Positions 1 to 9,413 are shown, counted from the stretch's first letter. The stretch is DNA of 35,369 bases from an uncultured Campylobacter sp. (GCF_938041645.1 NZ_CALIST010000039.1:1-35369); one strand, 5' to 3'. The notes: generated by a model from the letters alone, not told the origin. Program-made: numbers and translations.

Positions 1-318
1 GCCGTAGCTAAAAACTACGGCTGCAAGGTCGCGATAGACGATTTTGGCAGCGGATACTCCAACTACTATAGAATTTTAACGCTCGATGTGGATTACATAA
101 AGATCGACGGAGCGCTCATCAAAAATATCGCAAACGACAAAAACTCGCGCGCTATCGTCGAAACTATCGCTAACTTCGCGCGCAAGCAGGGCTACGAGCT
201 CATCGCCGAATACGTAGAAAACCACGAAATTTCAATCATCTTAGAAGAGATGGGGATTAAATATATGCAAGGCTACTTCTACAGCAAGCCGATGGAGCCT
301 TCGAGGATAAAATTCTAA
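1..318 (+). CDS. EAL-domain c-di-GMP phosphodiesterase, C-terminal part (5' truncated by window edge)
   Basis: The open frame enters from the left edge, so the N-terminus and the EAL signature itself lie outside the window. The 105 visible residues carry the second half of an EAL domain: DDFGSGYSN (acidic metal/water-coordinating pair plus loop 6), YIKIDG (the conserved Lys), AEYVEN (AEGVE in most family members) and the terminal QGYFYSKP. EAL enzymes hydrolyse cyclic di-GMP to pGpG in the cytoplasm, often as the output half of a GGDEF/EAL or sensor protein; which applies here cannot be seen. The visible catalytic residues are kept, so activity is plausible. The Gly-to-Tyr change in AEYVEN is unusual but not in a metal ligand. 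Confidence 0.9.
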   Translation, partial: AVAKNYGCKVAIDDFGSGYSNYYRILTLDVDYIKIDGALIKNIANDKNSRAIVETIANFARKQGYELIAEYVENHEISIILEEMGIKYMQGYFYSKPMEPSRIKF

Positions 319-371
319 TCTCATCTCGCCGCGACTTTATAGCCCGCCTCTTTAAATTTATAGCCCAAAGA

Positions 372-429
372 TCGCCTTCGTAAGGCGAGAAATTCTGTTT
401 TAGCAAGCTGCTGCTTTAATACAGAATTT
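372..429 (+). terminator. Tandem hairpins downstream of the EAL gene
   Basis: Two inverted repeats follow the EAL stop. TCGCCTT (372-378) pairs with AAGGCGA (382-388) around a CGT loop. AAATTCTGT (390-398) pairs perfectly with ACAGAATTT (421-429). A short T run (398-400) follows the first hairpin. This is likely a transcription end, though the T tract is weak. Confidence 0.45.
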
Positions 430-893
430 ATCTTGACAAATACTACGCGGTTTTATCGCGAACTTATGGCGCGCCTTATAGCTAGGATTGGCTTGGCAAA
501 TGAAGTGAGAGCTAAATTTAAAATTTGATAGCAGATTTATGGATGAAATTTTGCGAAGTTCAAAATTTTAAAATTCCAAGCCGTAGAATTTTAAAATTTG
601 AAATGCGCGAGCTGCAAATTTAAGGCTAAATTTTAAAATTCCGTAGCGATAAAATTTTAAATTCCGCGCCTTAAACCCGCCTGCAAATTTTAAAATTTTA
701 TGGCGCGAATTTCGATCCATTCGTTTTATAACATTTCGCGCGAGCTTTACAAAATAAAAATTTTAACGAGCTTTGCTCTAATTAGCGATAGAGCTTTCAA
801 ATGCAGGCAGAATTTTTAAGTGCAAACTTCCCGCTTCAGCGCAAGAAAGGGCTTAGTTTTAGATTTTAGCGCCTTAGCTCGAGCAAATTCGCT
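430..893. other. Non-coding spacer rich in AAATTTTAAAATT palindromes
   Basis: No convincing reading frame with a ribosome site is visible on either strand. The stretch alternates short GC-rich words with repeats of the palindrome AAATTTTAAAATT, clustered between 562 and 700. It separates the EAL gene from the end of the opposing CoA-transferase gene. Confidence 0.6.
562..700. repeat. Cluster of four AAATTTTAAAATT palindromes
   Basis: Near-identical palindromic words occur at about 562-575, 587-599, 628-640 and 685-700. The same word recurs in most spacers of the window (for example 3311-3324, 10748-10761, 14041-14053, 23655-23667 and 34469-34494) and is rare inside genes. It looks like a genome-wide spacer motif rather than a mobile element. 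Confidence 0.6.
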
Positions 894-2402
894 CTAAGCC
901 TTCATACTCCCCGTATCTTTAAATCTTTGATGCCACGACAGCGCCTCGCTTAAGATGTGTGGAGTATGCCCCGCACAGGGCTGCGCACATGCCCGCTCGA
1001 AATAATCTCTCAGCGCGTCTTGGTAAGTGGGATGCGCGATGCTTATCATCGCGCGAGCACGCTCACGAGGGCATTTGCCGCGCAGATCGGCGATGCCGTA
1101 TTCGGTGATGATAACCTGAGTATCGTGCTCGGTATGATCAACGTGACTCACGAACGGCACGATAGCGCTGATCGCGCCGCCTTTAGCTAGCGACGGGCTA
1201 AGAAATAGCGACAAATATCCGTTGCGAGCGAAGTCACCGCTACCGCCGATGCCATTTTTCATCTGCGAGCCCATGACGTTAGTGGAGTTTACATTGCCGT
1301 AGATGTCTGCCTCTAGCATGCCATTCATCGATACGACGCCAAGCCTTCTGATGAGTGCTGGCGAGTTGGAGACATCTTGTGAACGTAGTATGATGTGCTT
1401 GCGGTAGAAATCGATGTTTTTTTGAAATTCCTCGACACCTGCGGGGCTAAGCGATAGCGCTGTGGCACTTGCAGTACCTACGACGCCTCTTTTGATGAGA
1501 TCTAGCATGCCGTCTTGGATCACCTCGGAGTAGCATTGCAGCCCTTGGTAGCCAGCATTTTGTAGCGAGCTAAGCACGGCGTTAGCGACGTTGCCGATGC
1601 CCGATTGTAGCGGCAGTAGCTTCTTTGCGGGAAGTCTGCCGCAAGCCTCCTCGTTTTTTAAGAATTTTACGACGTTGCGCCCGATCGCACTTGAAATTTC
1701 ATCCACGGCGGTAAAATTATTGACGCGATCATGCGTCCTAGCCTCTATGACAGCGACTACTTTGGCAGGATCTACATGCATATAGGGGCTACCTACGCGA
1801 TCGCCTACGTGCTTGATCGGCAGATCCGCAGCGTGCGGAGGTAGGCGCAGATCTGTAACGTCGTGAATGCCCTCCAGCTCAAGCGGCTGGTAGTAATTTA
1901 CTTCTAAAATAACGCGATCGGCGATATCGAGCCAGGCTTGGTTGTTGCCTAGCGATGTAGACGGCACGAGCTCGCCGCTTTCTTTAATCGCCACTACTTC
2001 GATCACAGCAAAGTTTAGATGCGGAAAAAAGCCAGCTTTAAGCTGCGCGGCAAGGCTTGATAGATGCACGTCTGTGTATCGCACGGCGCCACTATTTATC
2101 GCACGGCGCATATCGGCATCCGTAAAAAACGGCGCACGAAAGCTCACGGCACCTGCTTTTGCCAAAACTCCGTCTAAAAGCGGATCGGTCGATGCGCCTG
2201 TAAAAATTTCGATTTGGTAGGGCTCACCTTTTTCGTGCAGCGCTGTCGCTCGTTGCGCCAGAGCCTGCGGCAGCGCTAGTGCGCAGCCCGCCCCAACAAA
2301 GCCGCTAAAGCCCACCGATGCGCCATTTGGGATCAGTTCGCAGGCTTCCTCGGCGCTCATAATTTTTGATTTTAGATATTCGTTTTGCACGCGTGAGTTC
2401 AT
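894..2402 (-). CDS. Acetyl-CoA hydrolase/transferase family CoA-transferase (succinyl-CoA:acetate type)
   Basis: 502 residues, the normal full length for this class I CoA-transferase family (AarC, Cat1, ScpC). The catalytic Glu sits in YSEVIQDGM (about residue 293), matching the active-site Glu of AarC. GNNQAW (about 152-157) and the Gly-rich GIGGSGDFARN (about 384-394) are also conserved. Such cytoplasmic enzymes move CoA between acetyl-CoA and succinate, or propionate, linking acetate formation to the citric acid cycle. Which carboxylate pair is used cannot be told from sequence. The ATG is preceded by an AGGACGG ribosome site. The gene stands alone with long spacers on both sides. Confidence 0.9.
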   Translation of the reverse strand: MNSRVQNEYLKSKIMSAEEACELIPNGASVGFSGFVGAGCALALPQALAQRATALHEKGEPYQIEIFTGASTDPLLDGVLAKAGAVSFRAPFFTDADMRRAINSGAVRYTDVHLSSLAAQLKAGFFPHLNFAVIEVVAIKESGELVPSTSLGNNQAWLDIADRVILEVNYYQPLELEGIHDVTDLRLPPHAADLPIKHVGDRVGSPYMHVDPAKVVAVIEARTHDRVNNFTAVDEISSAIGRNVVKFLKNEEACGRLPAKKLLPLQSGIGNVANAVLSSLQNAGYQGLQCYSEVIQDGMLDLIKRGVVGTASATALSLSPAGVEEFQKNIDFYRKHIILRSQDVSNSPALIRRLGVVSMNGMLEADIYGNVNSTNVMGSQMKNGIGGSGDFARNGYLSLFLSPSLAKGGAISAIVPFVSHVDHTEHDTQVIITEYGIADLRGKCPRERARAMISIAHPTYQDALRDYFERACAQPCAGHTPHILSEALSWHQRFKDTGSMKA

Positions 2403-3350
2403 TTTCCGTCCTAGCCGTGATTTGGGCGAAATTATAATATTTTTGCGCTAAATTTCAAAATCTAAATTTCGTGCACGAGCTAGGCTATAGAGCAAAATAT
2501 GGGGCGTGGTCGATTGGGATACGCCACAAACGCTTCCGATCAGGCTTTTTTTACTTCGGCGGTTTGCAATACCCGCTTGCGCGAGTGCTCGGTAAATAGG
2601 GTTTTAAGTGTGATTAGAGCTTAGTCTGATGGTCTCGCTACGATACCATTAAACGCTTATCGCGCGCCGAATTTTGCGGAATTTAGGCGCAAAATTTACG
2701 CATAATTTGTGAGCTGTGATATTTGAATTTAAGCACCCCTTACAATTTAATCGCTCGCCACACTTAAATTTAAATCTCCGCTTCGCAATTTTAAAATGGG
2801 TGTTTTGAAATTTATCGCTCGTGGCGTTTAAATTCCGCGTCTAGCGAGCCTTGAACTCATATTTGAAATTACATCGCTTGCGGTGCACGCATTTGCCCGC
2901 CGCACCTATATTTTAATCCGCATTAATTGAAATCCCTCTGCCTGAAATTCTTGCCTCTTCGCACAATATGGCAGTTTAAAATTTCAAATTTCGCGCTTTT
3001 TTTGGGAGGGCGGTTCGACGTAGATACGCAAAATTTTGATATTTTACGCTTGCAAAATTCTAAAAATTATATCATCGCCGCGGCTAAATTGCAGATTTGT
3101 TTAAATTCTGGTTCTTAAAATTGTAGCTCCAGCCGTTACACGAGATTTTTAATTCAAAGAGCCTTGTTGCACAAATTCTAATTTCTGCTGAGTCTAAAAT
3201 CGACGCCGCTTACGACGCAAATTTAAACGCGTTTTAGAATTTAAAATTTAGTCCGCCTTGTTACCATTTTCGGTCGAGCTTTATAAAATTTCGGCAAATT
3301 TTATACTTGCAAAATTTTAAAATTCTATCGCCGCAAAATAGGGCAAAATT
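2403..3350. other. Long non-coding spacer (about 950 bases)
   Basis: Only short frames without ribosome sites or family features are present; the longest, 2927-3118 on +, encodes a low-complexity peptide from an AT-rich repeat context. AAATTTTAAAATT-type words recur here (for example 3311-3324). No tRNA, rRNA or recognisable gene remnant was seen. It is unusually long for a Campylobacter spacer. Confidence 0.55.
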
Positions 3351-3869
3351 TCATCTCTGCGGCTTGCCGTCGCCGAATTTCGCGACTATCTCCTCACTGC
3401 AGCTCTCTTTGGGCGCCCAGCCATCGCGCTTCATCCGCGCCAGATTGTCGCACGCCTCCTGCGAGCCACCCTCGCAAAGCTCGTCGTATATCACGAGGCT
3501 GCGGCACTGCCCGCTCGCGAAGCTCTCCAGCGCCGCGGCATTGCCTAGGCAGGCTCGCTCGCGCAGATCGCTCATCGCGCGCCCGCCCGCGCCGTCCGTT
3601 TTGCCTCCCTGCTTCCGCTCAGCGAGGGTTGCGAGCTCGCACGCGCCTGCGAAAAAGCCCTGCGCTTTGAGGCGGTTTCGCACGACGCCGCGACCGCCCA
3701 GCTCGTATCTCATCGCCGCTTCGTAGCATGCGGCGGCGTCCTTTTTGCTGCATTTTGCTAAAAGCGCGCTAGTTTTTGCGCCGCTAAATTTAAACTCTTT
3801 GGCTTCGCCGTCCGTGTTTGCCAAACTAAGCGCCAGCGCCGCCGCCAGCGCAAGCTTTAAAGCTTTCAC
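3351..3869 (-). CDS. Secreted Cys-rich Sel1-like repeat protein
   Basis: 172 residues beginning with a classic signal peptide (MKALKLALAAALALSLA), so the product is probably periplasmic. Cys-containing helical-pair words such as CSKKDAAACYEAA and GACELA, and later CEGGSQEACDNLA, resemble the Sel1-like repeats of Helicobacter Hcp proteins, where disulfides brace each repeat. The repeats are degenerate. Such proteins act as protein-protein interaction scaffolds; the partner is unknown. The start is GTG, chosen because AAGGAGC lies six bases upstream and the signal peptide begins there. It follows a second Sel1-like gene on the same strand after about 140 bases, so the two are probably related by duplication. 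Confidence 0.7.
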   Translation of the reverse strand: MKALKLALAAALALSLANTDGEAKEFKFSGAKTSALLAKCSKKDAAACYEAAMRYELGGRGVVRNRLKAQGFFAGACELATLAERKQGGKTDGAGGRAMSDLRERACLGNAAALESFASGQCRSLVIYDELCEGGSQEACDNLARMKRDGWAPKESCSEEIVAKFGDGKPQR

Positions 3870-4011
3870 CTTTGCTCCTTTTCCGTTTATCCGCTCGCAC
3901 GCTTTGATTTACCGCTTCATCTCGCACTGCACTCGCACAGCCCGCTAAAATTTCAAAGGCTCACGCGCTCTATCTGAGATCGAAGCTTGGAATTTTGCCG
4001 CTTCTGCCGCG

Positions 4012-4578
4012 CTAATTTTTCGGTAGTAGATCGAGCACCGAGCAGGCGCGTTTGTTGTGCATTTTGCACGCCCTATCTAGTGCCTGCCCCGAGAGCTCAA
4101 AGCTCTGAGGGGTGCCGATTCCTTGGAGATATTTGACCGACAGCTCGTAGCACGCCTCGCTGCTGCCGGCATCGCACTGCTCGCGAAAAAGCTCAAACGA
4201 CGCCACTACGTCCTTCTCTACGCCCAAGCCGCGCCCTAGCGCATCTGCGTAGAAAAAGCATGACAGCTGATCTTTTCGTTCGCAGCCGCTTTTAAGACCA
4301 CGCGTGACGCGCTCGCAGGAGCCTTCGTCGCTTTTTACGATGCAGCTTTGCAGATCCGCCCGTGAAATTCCGCCCGTTTGGATGACCGCATCGGCGCTGC
4401 TTTGCGAGCCGGCGCTTGCTTCGCCGCTCTTTATAAGGCGCGCGCTTTGCGCGGCGGTCTCGCCGATACTCGTTGTTTTGTCCGTTTTGCCCGCCGCAGA
4501 AGCTTTATCCGCTGGCGCGCTCTCGTCGCAGTTTGCCGCAATGGCGCAAAATAGCGCCAAAAATAGAAATTTTTTCAT
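4012..4578 (-). CDS. Secreted Sel1-like repeat protein
   Basis: 188 residues from the preferred start, an ATG with CGGAGG just upstream and a signal peptide MKKFLFLALFCAIAA. A longer frame beginning nine codons earlier lacks a ribosome site. After a Ser/Ala/Lys-rich linker of about 55 residues, Cys-paired repeats follow: CERVTRGLKSGCE, CFFYADALGRGLGVEKD, CDAGSSEACYELSVKYLQG and CKMHNKRAC, matching Sel1/Hcp-type repeats. It is probably periplasmic with disulfide-locked repeats. NC after the hydrophobic core does not make a good lipobox. The paralogous gene lies downstream on the same strand. Partner and role are unknown. Confidence 0.75.
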   Translation of the reverse strand: MKKFLFLALFCAIAANCDESAPADKASAAGKTDKTTSIGETAAQSARLIKSGEASAGSQSSADAVIQTGGISRADLQSCIVKSDEGSCERVTRGLKSGCERKDQLSCFFYADALGRGLGVEKDVVASFELFREQCDAGSSEACYELSVKYLQGIGTPQSFELSGQALDRACKMHNKRACSVLDLLPKN

Positions 4579-4651
4579 ACCCGCCTCCGTTAAATTTAGT
4601 GCCATTTTAATTAAAAATGCTGAATTTAAGGAAAACTACTTATTTTTTATT

Positions 4652-4684
4652 CGGTCAAATTCTGACCGCGGCCGCGAGTATAAT
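4652..4684 (+). promoter_or_regulatory. Promoter with 17-base inverted repeat (candidate operator)
   Basis: A perfect TATAAT -10 box lies at 4679-4684, 30 bases before the lyase ATG. Just upstream is the inverted repeat CGGTCA (4652-4657), spacer AATTC, TGACCG (4663-4668), where a repressor or activator could sit between -35 and -10. Which protein binds is unknown; the broken WYL regulator downstream is one candidate. Confidence 0.5.
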
Positions 4685-4713
4685 TTGGCTAAATTTTTGC
4701 CAAGGAGTAAAAA

Positions 4714-6060
4714 ATGGCTTCAAGTTCAATCGACAGCAGGGTCTTTGGGGTGCTTTTTGCAAGCGAGGAGATGAAGAAAATTTTCAGTGATGAAAATCGC
4801 GTACAAAAGTGGCTTGATACCGAGGCTGCGCTTGCTAGGGCACAAGCAAAGCTCGGTATAATTGAACCGCGCAGAGCGGAGCAGATCACGAAATTTGCCC
4901 ATGCGGAGCTTTTAAATTTGGATGCGATCGGTGAGAATTACAAAAGCTCGATAACCATCGTGCCGCTTCTGAAGGAGTTTAAAAAGGTCTTTGACGACGA
5001 TAGCGGCGAGTTCGTGCATTGGGGCGCTACGAGCCAGGATATAATGGATAACGGCATGATTTTGCAGATCCGCGAGGCGCATGCGCTACTTACGAGGCTG
5101 CTAGATAAAACATATTGCGAGTGCCTAAAAATCGCAGAAAAATATAAAAATACCGTAATGGCGGGCCGCACGCACGTGATCCACGCGCTGCCGATCACGT
5201 TTGGTTTCAAAGTCGCTATGTGGGCGTAGGAGATCAAGCGTAGCTTGCAGCGCTTGGAGGAGATTAAACCGCGATTGTTCGTGGGGCAACTTAGCGGCGC
5301 CGTAGGTACGCTAGCAAGCCAGGAAGGCAAGGGTTTTGAGATGCAAAAGCTGATGTTTGAAGATCTTGACTTAAACGTACCCGTCATCTCGTGGCATCCA
5401 AGCCGCGATCATATCGTGGAATTCGTAGCTTTGCAGGCGCTCATCGCAGGTACGATCGGACGTATCGCGCATGAAAGTTTAAGTCTTCAGCGAACCGAAA
5501 TTTGCGAGGTCGAAGAGCCGTTTTTTATGGGTAAAGTGGGTAGCTCTACGATGCCGCATAAGCGTAACCCGCAGGTTTGCGAGAGCGTCATTGCGCTTAC
5601 TAAGATTGTGCGTGCTCAAGCGCCTCTTGCGGTCGAGGCGATGGAGTGCGAAAATGAGCGAGATTGGGGTTGTGAAGCCGTCGAATGGGACTGCATACCG
5701 CATGCTAGCGTATGCCTAGCCGCGGCGCTTGAGAAGCAAAACGATATTTTGGAAAATTTGATCGTCTATCCGCAGCATATGCGCCGCAACCTAGACGCGC
5801 TAAAGGGTGCTATGTTAAGCGAAGCTGTGATGCTGCACCTCGGCGAAAAGCTCGGTAGGATGAGCGCTCACGAGATCGTCTATGAGGTCTGCATGAAGGC
5901 TTTCACCGACGGTAAGCCGGTTATCGACGATCTGCTCGAGCGTGAAGAGGTCGCCAAATACTTTAGTCGCGCCGATTTGGAAAAGATCATGAATCCGGAA
6001 CTTTATACGGGCGAAAGCGCGGCGTTTGTGGATAGGGTTTTGGCGGATAGCAAGAGGTAG
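4714..6060 (+). pseudogene. Adenylosuccinate lyase/fumarase superfamily enzyme, interrupted by an internal amber codon
   Basis: Read through the in-frame TAG at 5227-5229, this gives a normal 448-residue class II fumarase/aspartase superfamily protein of the PurB/carboxymuconate-cycloisomerase type. Visible signatures are HWGATSQD, GRTHVIHALP (catalytic His region, about 151-160) and the superfamily loop GSSTMPHKRNP (about 276-286). The superfamily eliminates fumarate, or closes a ring in CMLE, with active sites built from three subunits, so neither fragment alone (171 and 271 residues) should work. The TAG stands where relatives often have Gln or Glu after MWA, consistent with CAG to TAG. 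AAGGAG precedes the ATG. The next gene is a dicarboxylate carrier, suggesting a catabolic rather than purine role. A sequencing error or amber readthrough is possible. Confidence 0.8.
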
Positions 6061-6065
6061 GCGGG

Positions 6066-6122
6066 GCTTTTGCTTTGCTTCATTGCAAAAGGCGGGTCGT
6101 CGCGGCGCGCAAAAAGCGCGCC
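6066..6122 (+). terminator. Double hairpin after the lyase gene
   Basis: CTTTTGC (6067-6073) pairs with GCAAAAG (6085-6091). A second, very stable hairpin follows: GGCGCGC (6104-6110), loop AAAAA, GCGCGCC (6116-6122). No T tract follows, so termination efficiency is uncertain. Confidence 0.45.
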
Positions 6123-6499
6123 CACTCTGCTCGCTAATTTTGCGTAGCGGAAACGGCTCGCGATCGCGGCGTAAAATCGGCTTTAAATTCGTACGGCTTT
6201 ACACGGCACGGCTACTGCAGTTGCAGGTAAAATTCATAAAATTTTACCGAAGCTCGCGCAGCGCGTGAAATTTAAAGCGACTTTAAATCGCGGTGGAATT
6301 TTACGCCGCACGCCGCGAAATAGAGAATTTAAAATTCTCCAAATTTGCTGCGCGCCGCAGGTAGCAAGCTGCACGGCGGAGAATTTAAAATTTCGTCTAG
6401 TTTGCCGTTAGCTTGAAGCGATTAAATTTAAAGCCTCGTCGCCGTTTAGGCTAAATTTACGGCGGGACAAATGAGGCAAAATAAAATCAGGGGGTCATT
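6123..6499. other. Non-coding spacer
   Basis: GC-rich words alternate with AAATTTAAAAT-type stretches. There is no frame with a ribosome site and no recognisable RNA gene. The spacer ends in the AGGGGGT ribosome site of the carrier gene. Confidence 0.5.
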
Positions 6500-7904
6500 A
6501 TGAATCCGAAATTTATAAAATTCTTAGCGCTTATCGCAGTCGGCGCGGCGATCTGGTTTTGCCCGCACCAGCAAGCGGTAAGTCTGCAGGCCTGGCATCT
6601 ATTTGCCATCGTGGTGGCGACGATTTTAGGGCTCATACTTCAGCCTATTCCGATCGGCGCGATTGCCTTCATCGGCGTTACGATTGCGGTTTTAAGCAAA
6701 GTTTTAAAACCTGCCGATGCCCTGGGCGGCTTCGGCAATACGACGATCTGGCTTATCTTTTGCGCTTTTATTCTAGCGAGAGGTTTTATAAAGACGGGGC
6801 TTGGGCGTAGGATCGCGTATAAAATCATCTCCCTAATTGGAGATAGTGCTCTTAAGATCGGCTATTCTATCGTGATTAGCGAGTTTATCATTTCGCCCGC
6901 GATGCCATCTGCGGGAGCGAGAGCGGGCGGCGTACTCTTTCCAATCGTAAAAGGGCTAAGCAGCGCGCTGGGTTCTGAGCCGGGCGATTCCAGGCGCAGA
7001 GCGGGTGCGTATTTGATGCAGACGCTTTGGCAAAGCAACGGCATCACGAACGCAATGTTTCTAACCTCGATGGCGGGTAATCCTTTCATCGCAAAGCTCG
7101 CCGCCGATACGCTAGGTATTCAAATTTCATGGTCTTTGTGGGCGATGGGCGCTATCGTGCCGGGGCTTGTATCGCTTGCTTTGATGCCGAGCTTGCTTTA
7201 TAAAATTTATGCGCCCGAGCTTAAAAAATATCCGCAGGCAAAGCAGATCGCAAGTCAAGAGTTAGCCGCTATGGGCGCGATGAGCTACGGCGAAAAAGTG
7301 GTCGTAGGCGTGTTCGTTTGCGCGCTCGCACTTTGGGCTACGGGCGGGCTAACGAGCATCGGCGCTACGACGGTGGGGATGCTTGCCGTTTGCGCGCTGG
7401 TGCTAAGCGATGTGTTGTCGTGGCAGGATGTGCTCGGTGAAAAAGGTGGCTTGGGATACGCTCATCTGGATGGGCTCGCTTATCACGCTTGCGGGCGGTC
7501 TTAGTAAGCTAGGTCTCGTTAAGTGGTTTGCAGACTTCGTGGCTGCTGGCGTCAGCGGAATTCCGTGGATCGCCGCACTTGGAATTTTGCTTTTGGTGTA
7601 TGTTTATTCACACTATCTTTTTGCTAGTCTCACGGCACACATCGCCGCTATGTATGCGACCTTTGCTGCGGTTGCTGTAGCTGCGGGAGCGCCTGCGTAT
7701 CTGGTCGCTTTAGTGTTTGCGTATGCGTCGAATTTAATGATGCCGGTTACTCACTACGGCGGCGCACCTGCTCCGATAATTTTTGGCGCAGGATACGTCA
7801 CGCAAAACGAATGGTGGCGGCTGGGATTTATAATGACTACGCTAAATTTAGTGATATGGACTTTTATCGGCGGGGCTTGGTGGAAAGTGCTTGGGCTATG
7901 GTAG
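6500..7904 (+). pseudogene. DASS-family dicarboxylate (2-oxoglutarate/malate-type) transporter, frameshifted
   Basis: A multi-span inner-membrane carrier of the divalent anion:Na+ symporter family (CitT/TtdT/DIT1 branch). The first part (6500 to about 7445) shows the N-terminal helices and the substrate-motif region SNGITNAMFLTSMAGNP. The second part, in another frame (about 7445-7904), holds the matching C-terminal half with MMPVTHYGGAPAPIIFGAGY and NEWWRLGF. Removing one base near GGTGGC (about 7445-7450) joins VLGEKG to AWDTLIW and gives a clean 467-residue protein, the family's normal length. As written, the frame ends early at 7504 and loses the second half of the transport core. The ATG has AGGGGGT upstream. 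Neighbours suggest uptake of a C4/C5 dicarboxylate for the lyase. Confidence 0.85.
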
Positions 7905-7969
7905 AATTTCATCGGTGCGACAGTCTTTAAATTTGCCATGCTAAATTTAACCTGAGCACAGGAGCGTAG

Positions 7970-8922
7970 ATGGGTAACAAAAAAATATTCGAGTTTTTAA
8001 ATTTGCTTAGCGTACTCGTGCGTACCGCGAGATAAATCTTAAATCTTACGCCGCGACCACGGGCCTTAGCGAGCGTACGCTGAGACGGTATTTTGCCGAT
8101 CTACGCGAGTTTTTCGGTACCGAAAATTTTATTCTTACCGAACGCGGTAACGTAGGCATCACCGATAAAAATTTACTCAGCTCACTAACGCTTCCAAGTG
8201 AAAAGGGAAAGCTCGAGTTTCAAAAGCTCGCCGATCTGCTTCATGTTATCAATCCGGGCTTTACCGAGGTTTTGCCGCCTGCGTATAAACGTGTGGACGA
8301 AAAGCTCGCCAAGGAGCTTGCTGATATATTTTTGATCAAAGGGAGTCCGCACGAAAGGCCGCCTAAGATCGGGGTTTTGATCAAGCTCCGCAAGGCGATC
8401 GGCTTTAAAAAATATTGCGATATCACGTATGAAGATGAAACGATAAAAAGCGCCAAAGCGTTAAAAATAATCTACTCTAAAGGAAACTGGCAGCTTGCGA
8501 TTATCGATGCGCAAAACCCCGTAAATAACGGCTTTCGCATCATTCGGATTAAATTTATAAAAGAGGTCGTGCTGCACGCAAATACCTTCAACCTCAGCGA
8601 GCATACGCGGAAATTCCTGCTGAATATGGAGAGCTTTTACGACGGATATGACGTCGAGCCTTATGTGTGCGAAGTCGCCGTAGCACCCAAAATTTTAAAA
8701 TTTTTCGAGGCAAAGAAGTTTTTTCGCTCGCAAAAGATCGAAGGTAAATTTAAAAACGGCTGGAGCCGCCTAAGCTACGAGATCAGCAGTGACGATATGA
8801 TTTTGATGCTCGCGCAAAGATTTTTTCCGCATTTCGTGATTCTCTCTCCGCGCACCGCCCGCAAAAAATTCGACGCTCAAATCCGCGAATATCTGCAAAA
8901 TGAGAAGCTTGAATTTGATTAA
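7970..8922 (+). pseudogene. WYL-domain transcriptional regulator, frameshifted near its N-terminus
   Basis: An ATG with AGGAG upstream starts MGNKKIFEFLNLL, but the frame stops at 8033-8035. The next frame continues at once with an HTH (INLKSYAATTGLSERTLRRY) and a roughly 290-residue body containing WYL-like strands (KIIYSKGNWQLAIID, GFRIIRIKFI). Adding one base near 8025-8030 joins RT to REINLK and gives 317 residues, normal for HTH-WYL regulators. These bind DNA through the N-terminal HTH and sense a ligand, sometimes nucleic acid, through WYL. It lies 65 bases after the dicarboxylate carrier on the same strand, so it probably controlled that unit. A downstream TTG at 8272 would give only the HTH-less body. 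Confidence 0.75.
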
Positions 8923-8981
8923 ATTTATAAAAAGCTCGGGCTATTAACGCGGCTCATTATGAGATGCGGGCACTTTTAAAA

Positions 8982-9413
8982 TTACAGGCTTTTTAGCGCC
9001 GCAAGTACGTTTTGCGCATCCTGCTCGGGCTCTGCGATACGGCTAAAGCGCTTTACTTCCTTACCGCCTCGAAAAATCAGAGTTTGGCGGTGGTAAAATT
9101 TCTTCCTGTCGCCGGTAGTGAAGGTTTCGAGCTGTAGTGGCGCTTCAAGCTCGAATTTTTCGTCGTTTATGAACTCAAACGTAGCGCCCGTAGCGCGCTT
9201 AAACTCGCTCGTGCCCGCCTCGCCCATGCTGCCTACGGCGATAAGCTCGAAGCCGAGGGCTTTTATCTGCGCAAACGCGCTCTCGTAGGCCTTGCACTGA
9301 AGCGTGCAGCCAGTAAGCCCCGCCGCGCCGCGCAACTCTGCGGGCAAAAATTTGCCGCTGCCACCCATTTTCGGATAGGTAAAAACCACGCAATTTTTCG
9401 GTAAATTTATCAT
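8982..9413 (-). CDS. Peroxiredoxin-like thiol peroxidase
   Basis: 143 residues of the AhpC/BCP thioredoxin-fold superfamily. GLTGCTLQCKAYESAF corresponds to the GCTxxxxxF active-site helix of BCP/PrxQ proteins, with the peroxidatic Cys first and a second Cys three residues on. FELIAVGSMGEAG follows, as in PrxQ (the GVS region). Likely role: cytosolic reduction of hydroperoxides using thioredoxin. The start was moved 13 codons into the longest frame, to an ATG with AAGGCGAGAG upstream; MINLPKNCVVFTYPK is a normal opening. The N-terminal half is shorter and Gly-rich compared with typical BCP, so reductant and substrate are uncertain. No operon partner is seen. Confidence 0.7.
   Translation of the reverse strand: MINLPKNCVVFTYPKMGGSGKFLPAELRGAAGLTGCTLQCKAYESAFAQIKALGFELIAVGSMGEAGTSEFKRATGATFEFINDEKFELEAPLQLETFTTGDRKKFYHRQTLIFRGGKEVKRFSRIAEPEQDAQNVLAALKSL

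Noticed and set aside
562..700. Insertion sequence or MITE made of the AT palindromes
   Set aside because: There is no transposase, no terminal inverted repeats with target duplications and no constant unit length.
2927..3118. 63-codon frame in a long spacer
   Set aside because: It arises from AT-rich spacer repeats, with no ribosome site and a low-complexity product.
3307..3726. 139-codon open frame on the plus strand
   Set aside because: It is antisense to the Sel1-like gene, which has a signal peptide, Cys repeats and a ribosome site.
4304..4774. 156-codon plus-strand frame running into the lyase start
   Set aside because: It overlaps the second Sel1-like gene and the lyase promoter; no ribosome site or family match.
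6026..6268. 80-codon frame after the lyase
   Set aside because: It begins inside the lyase and crosses the terminator hairpins; Arg-rich shadow.
8272..8922. A stand-alone 216-residue protein starting at TTG 8272
   Set aside because: The same frame is open upstream through a complete HTH, and one base restores the full WYL regulator from a good start, so this is the tail of a broken gene.
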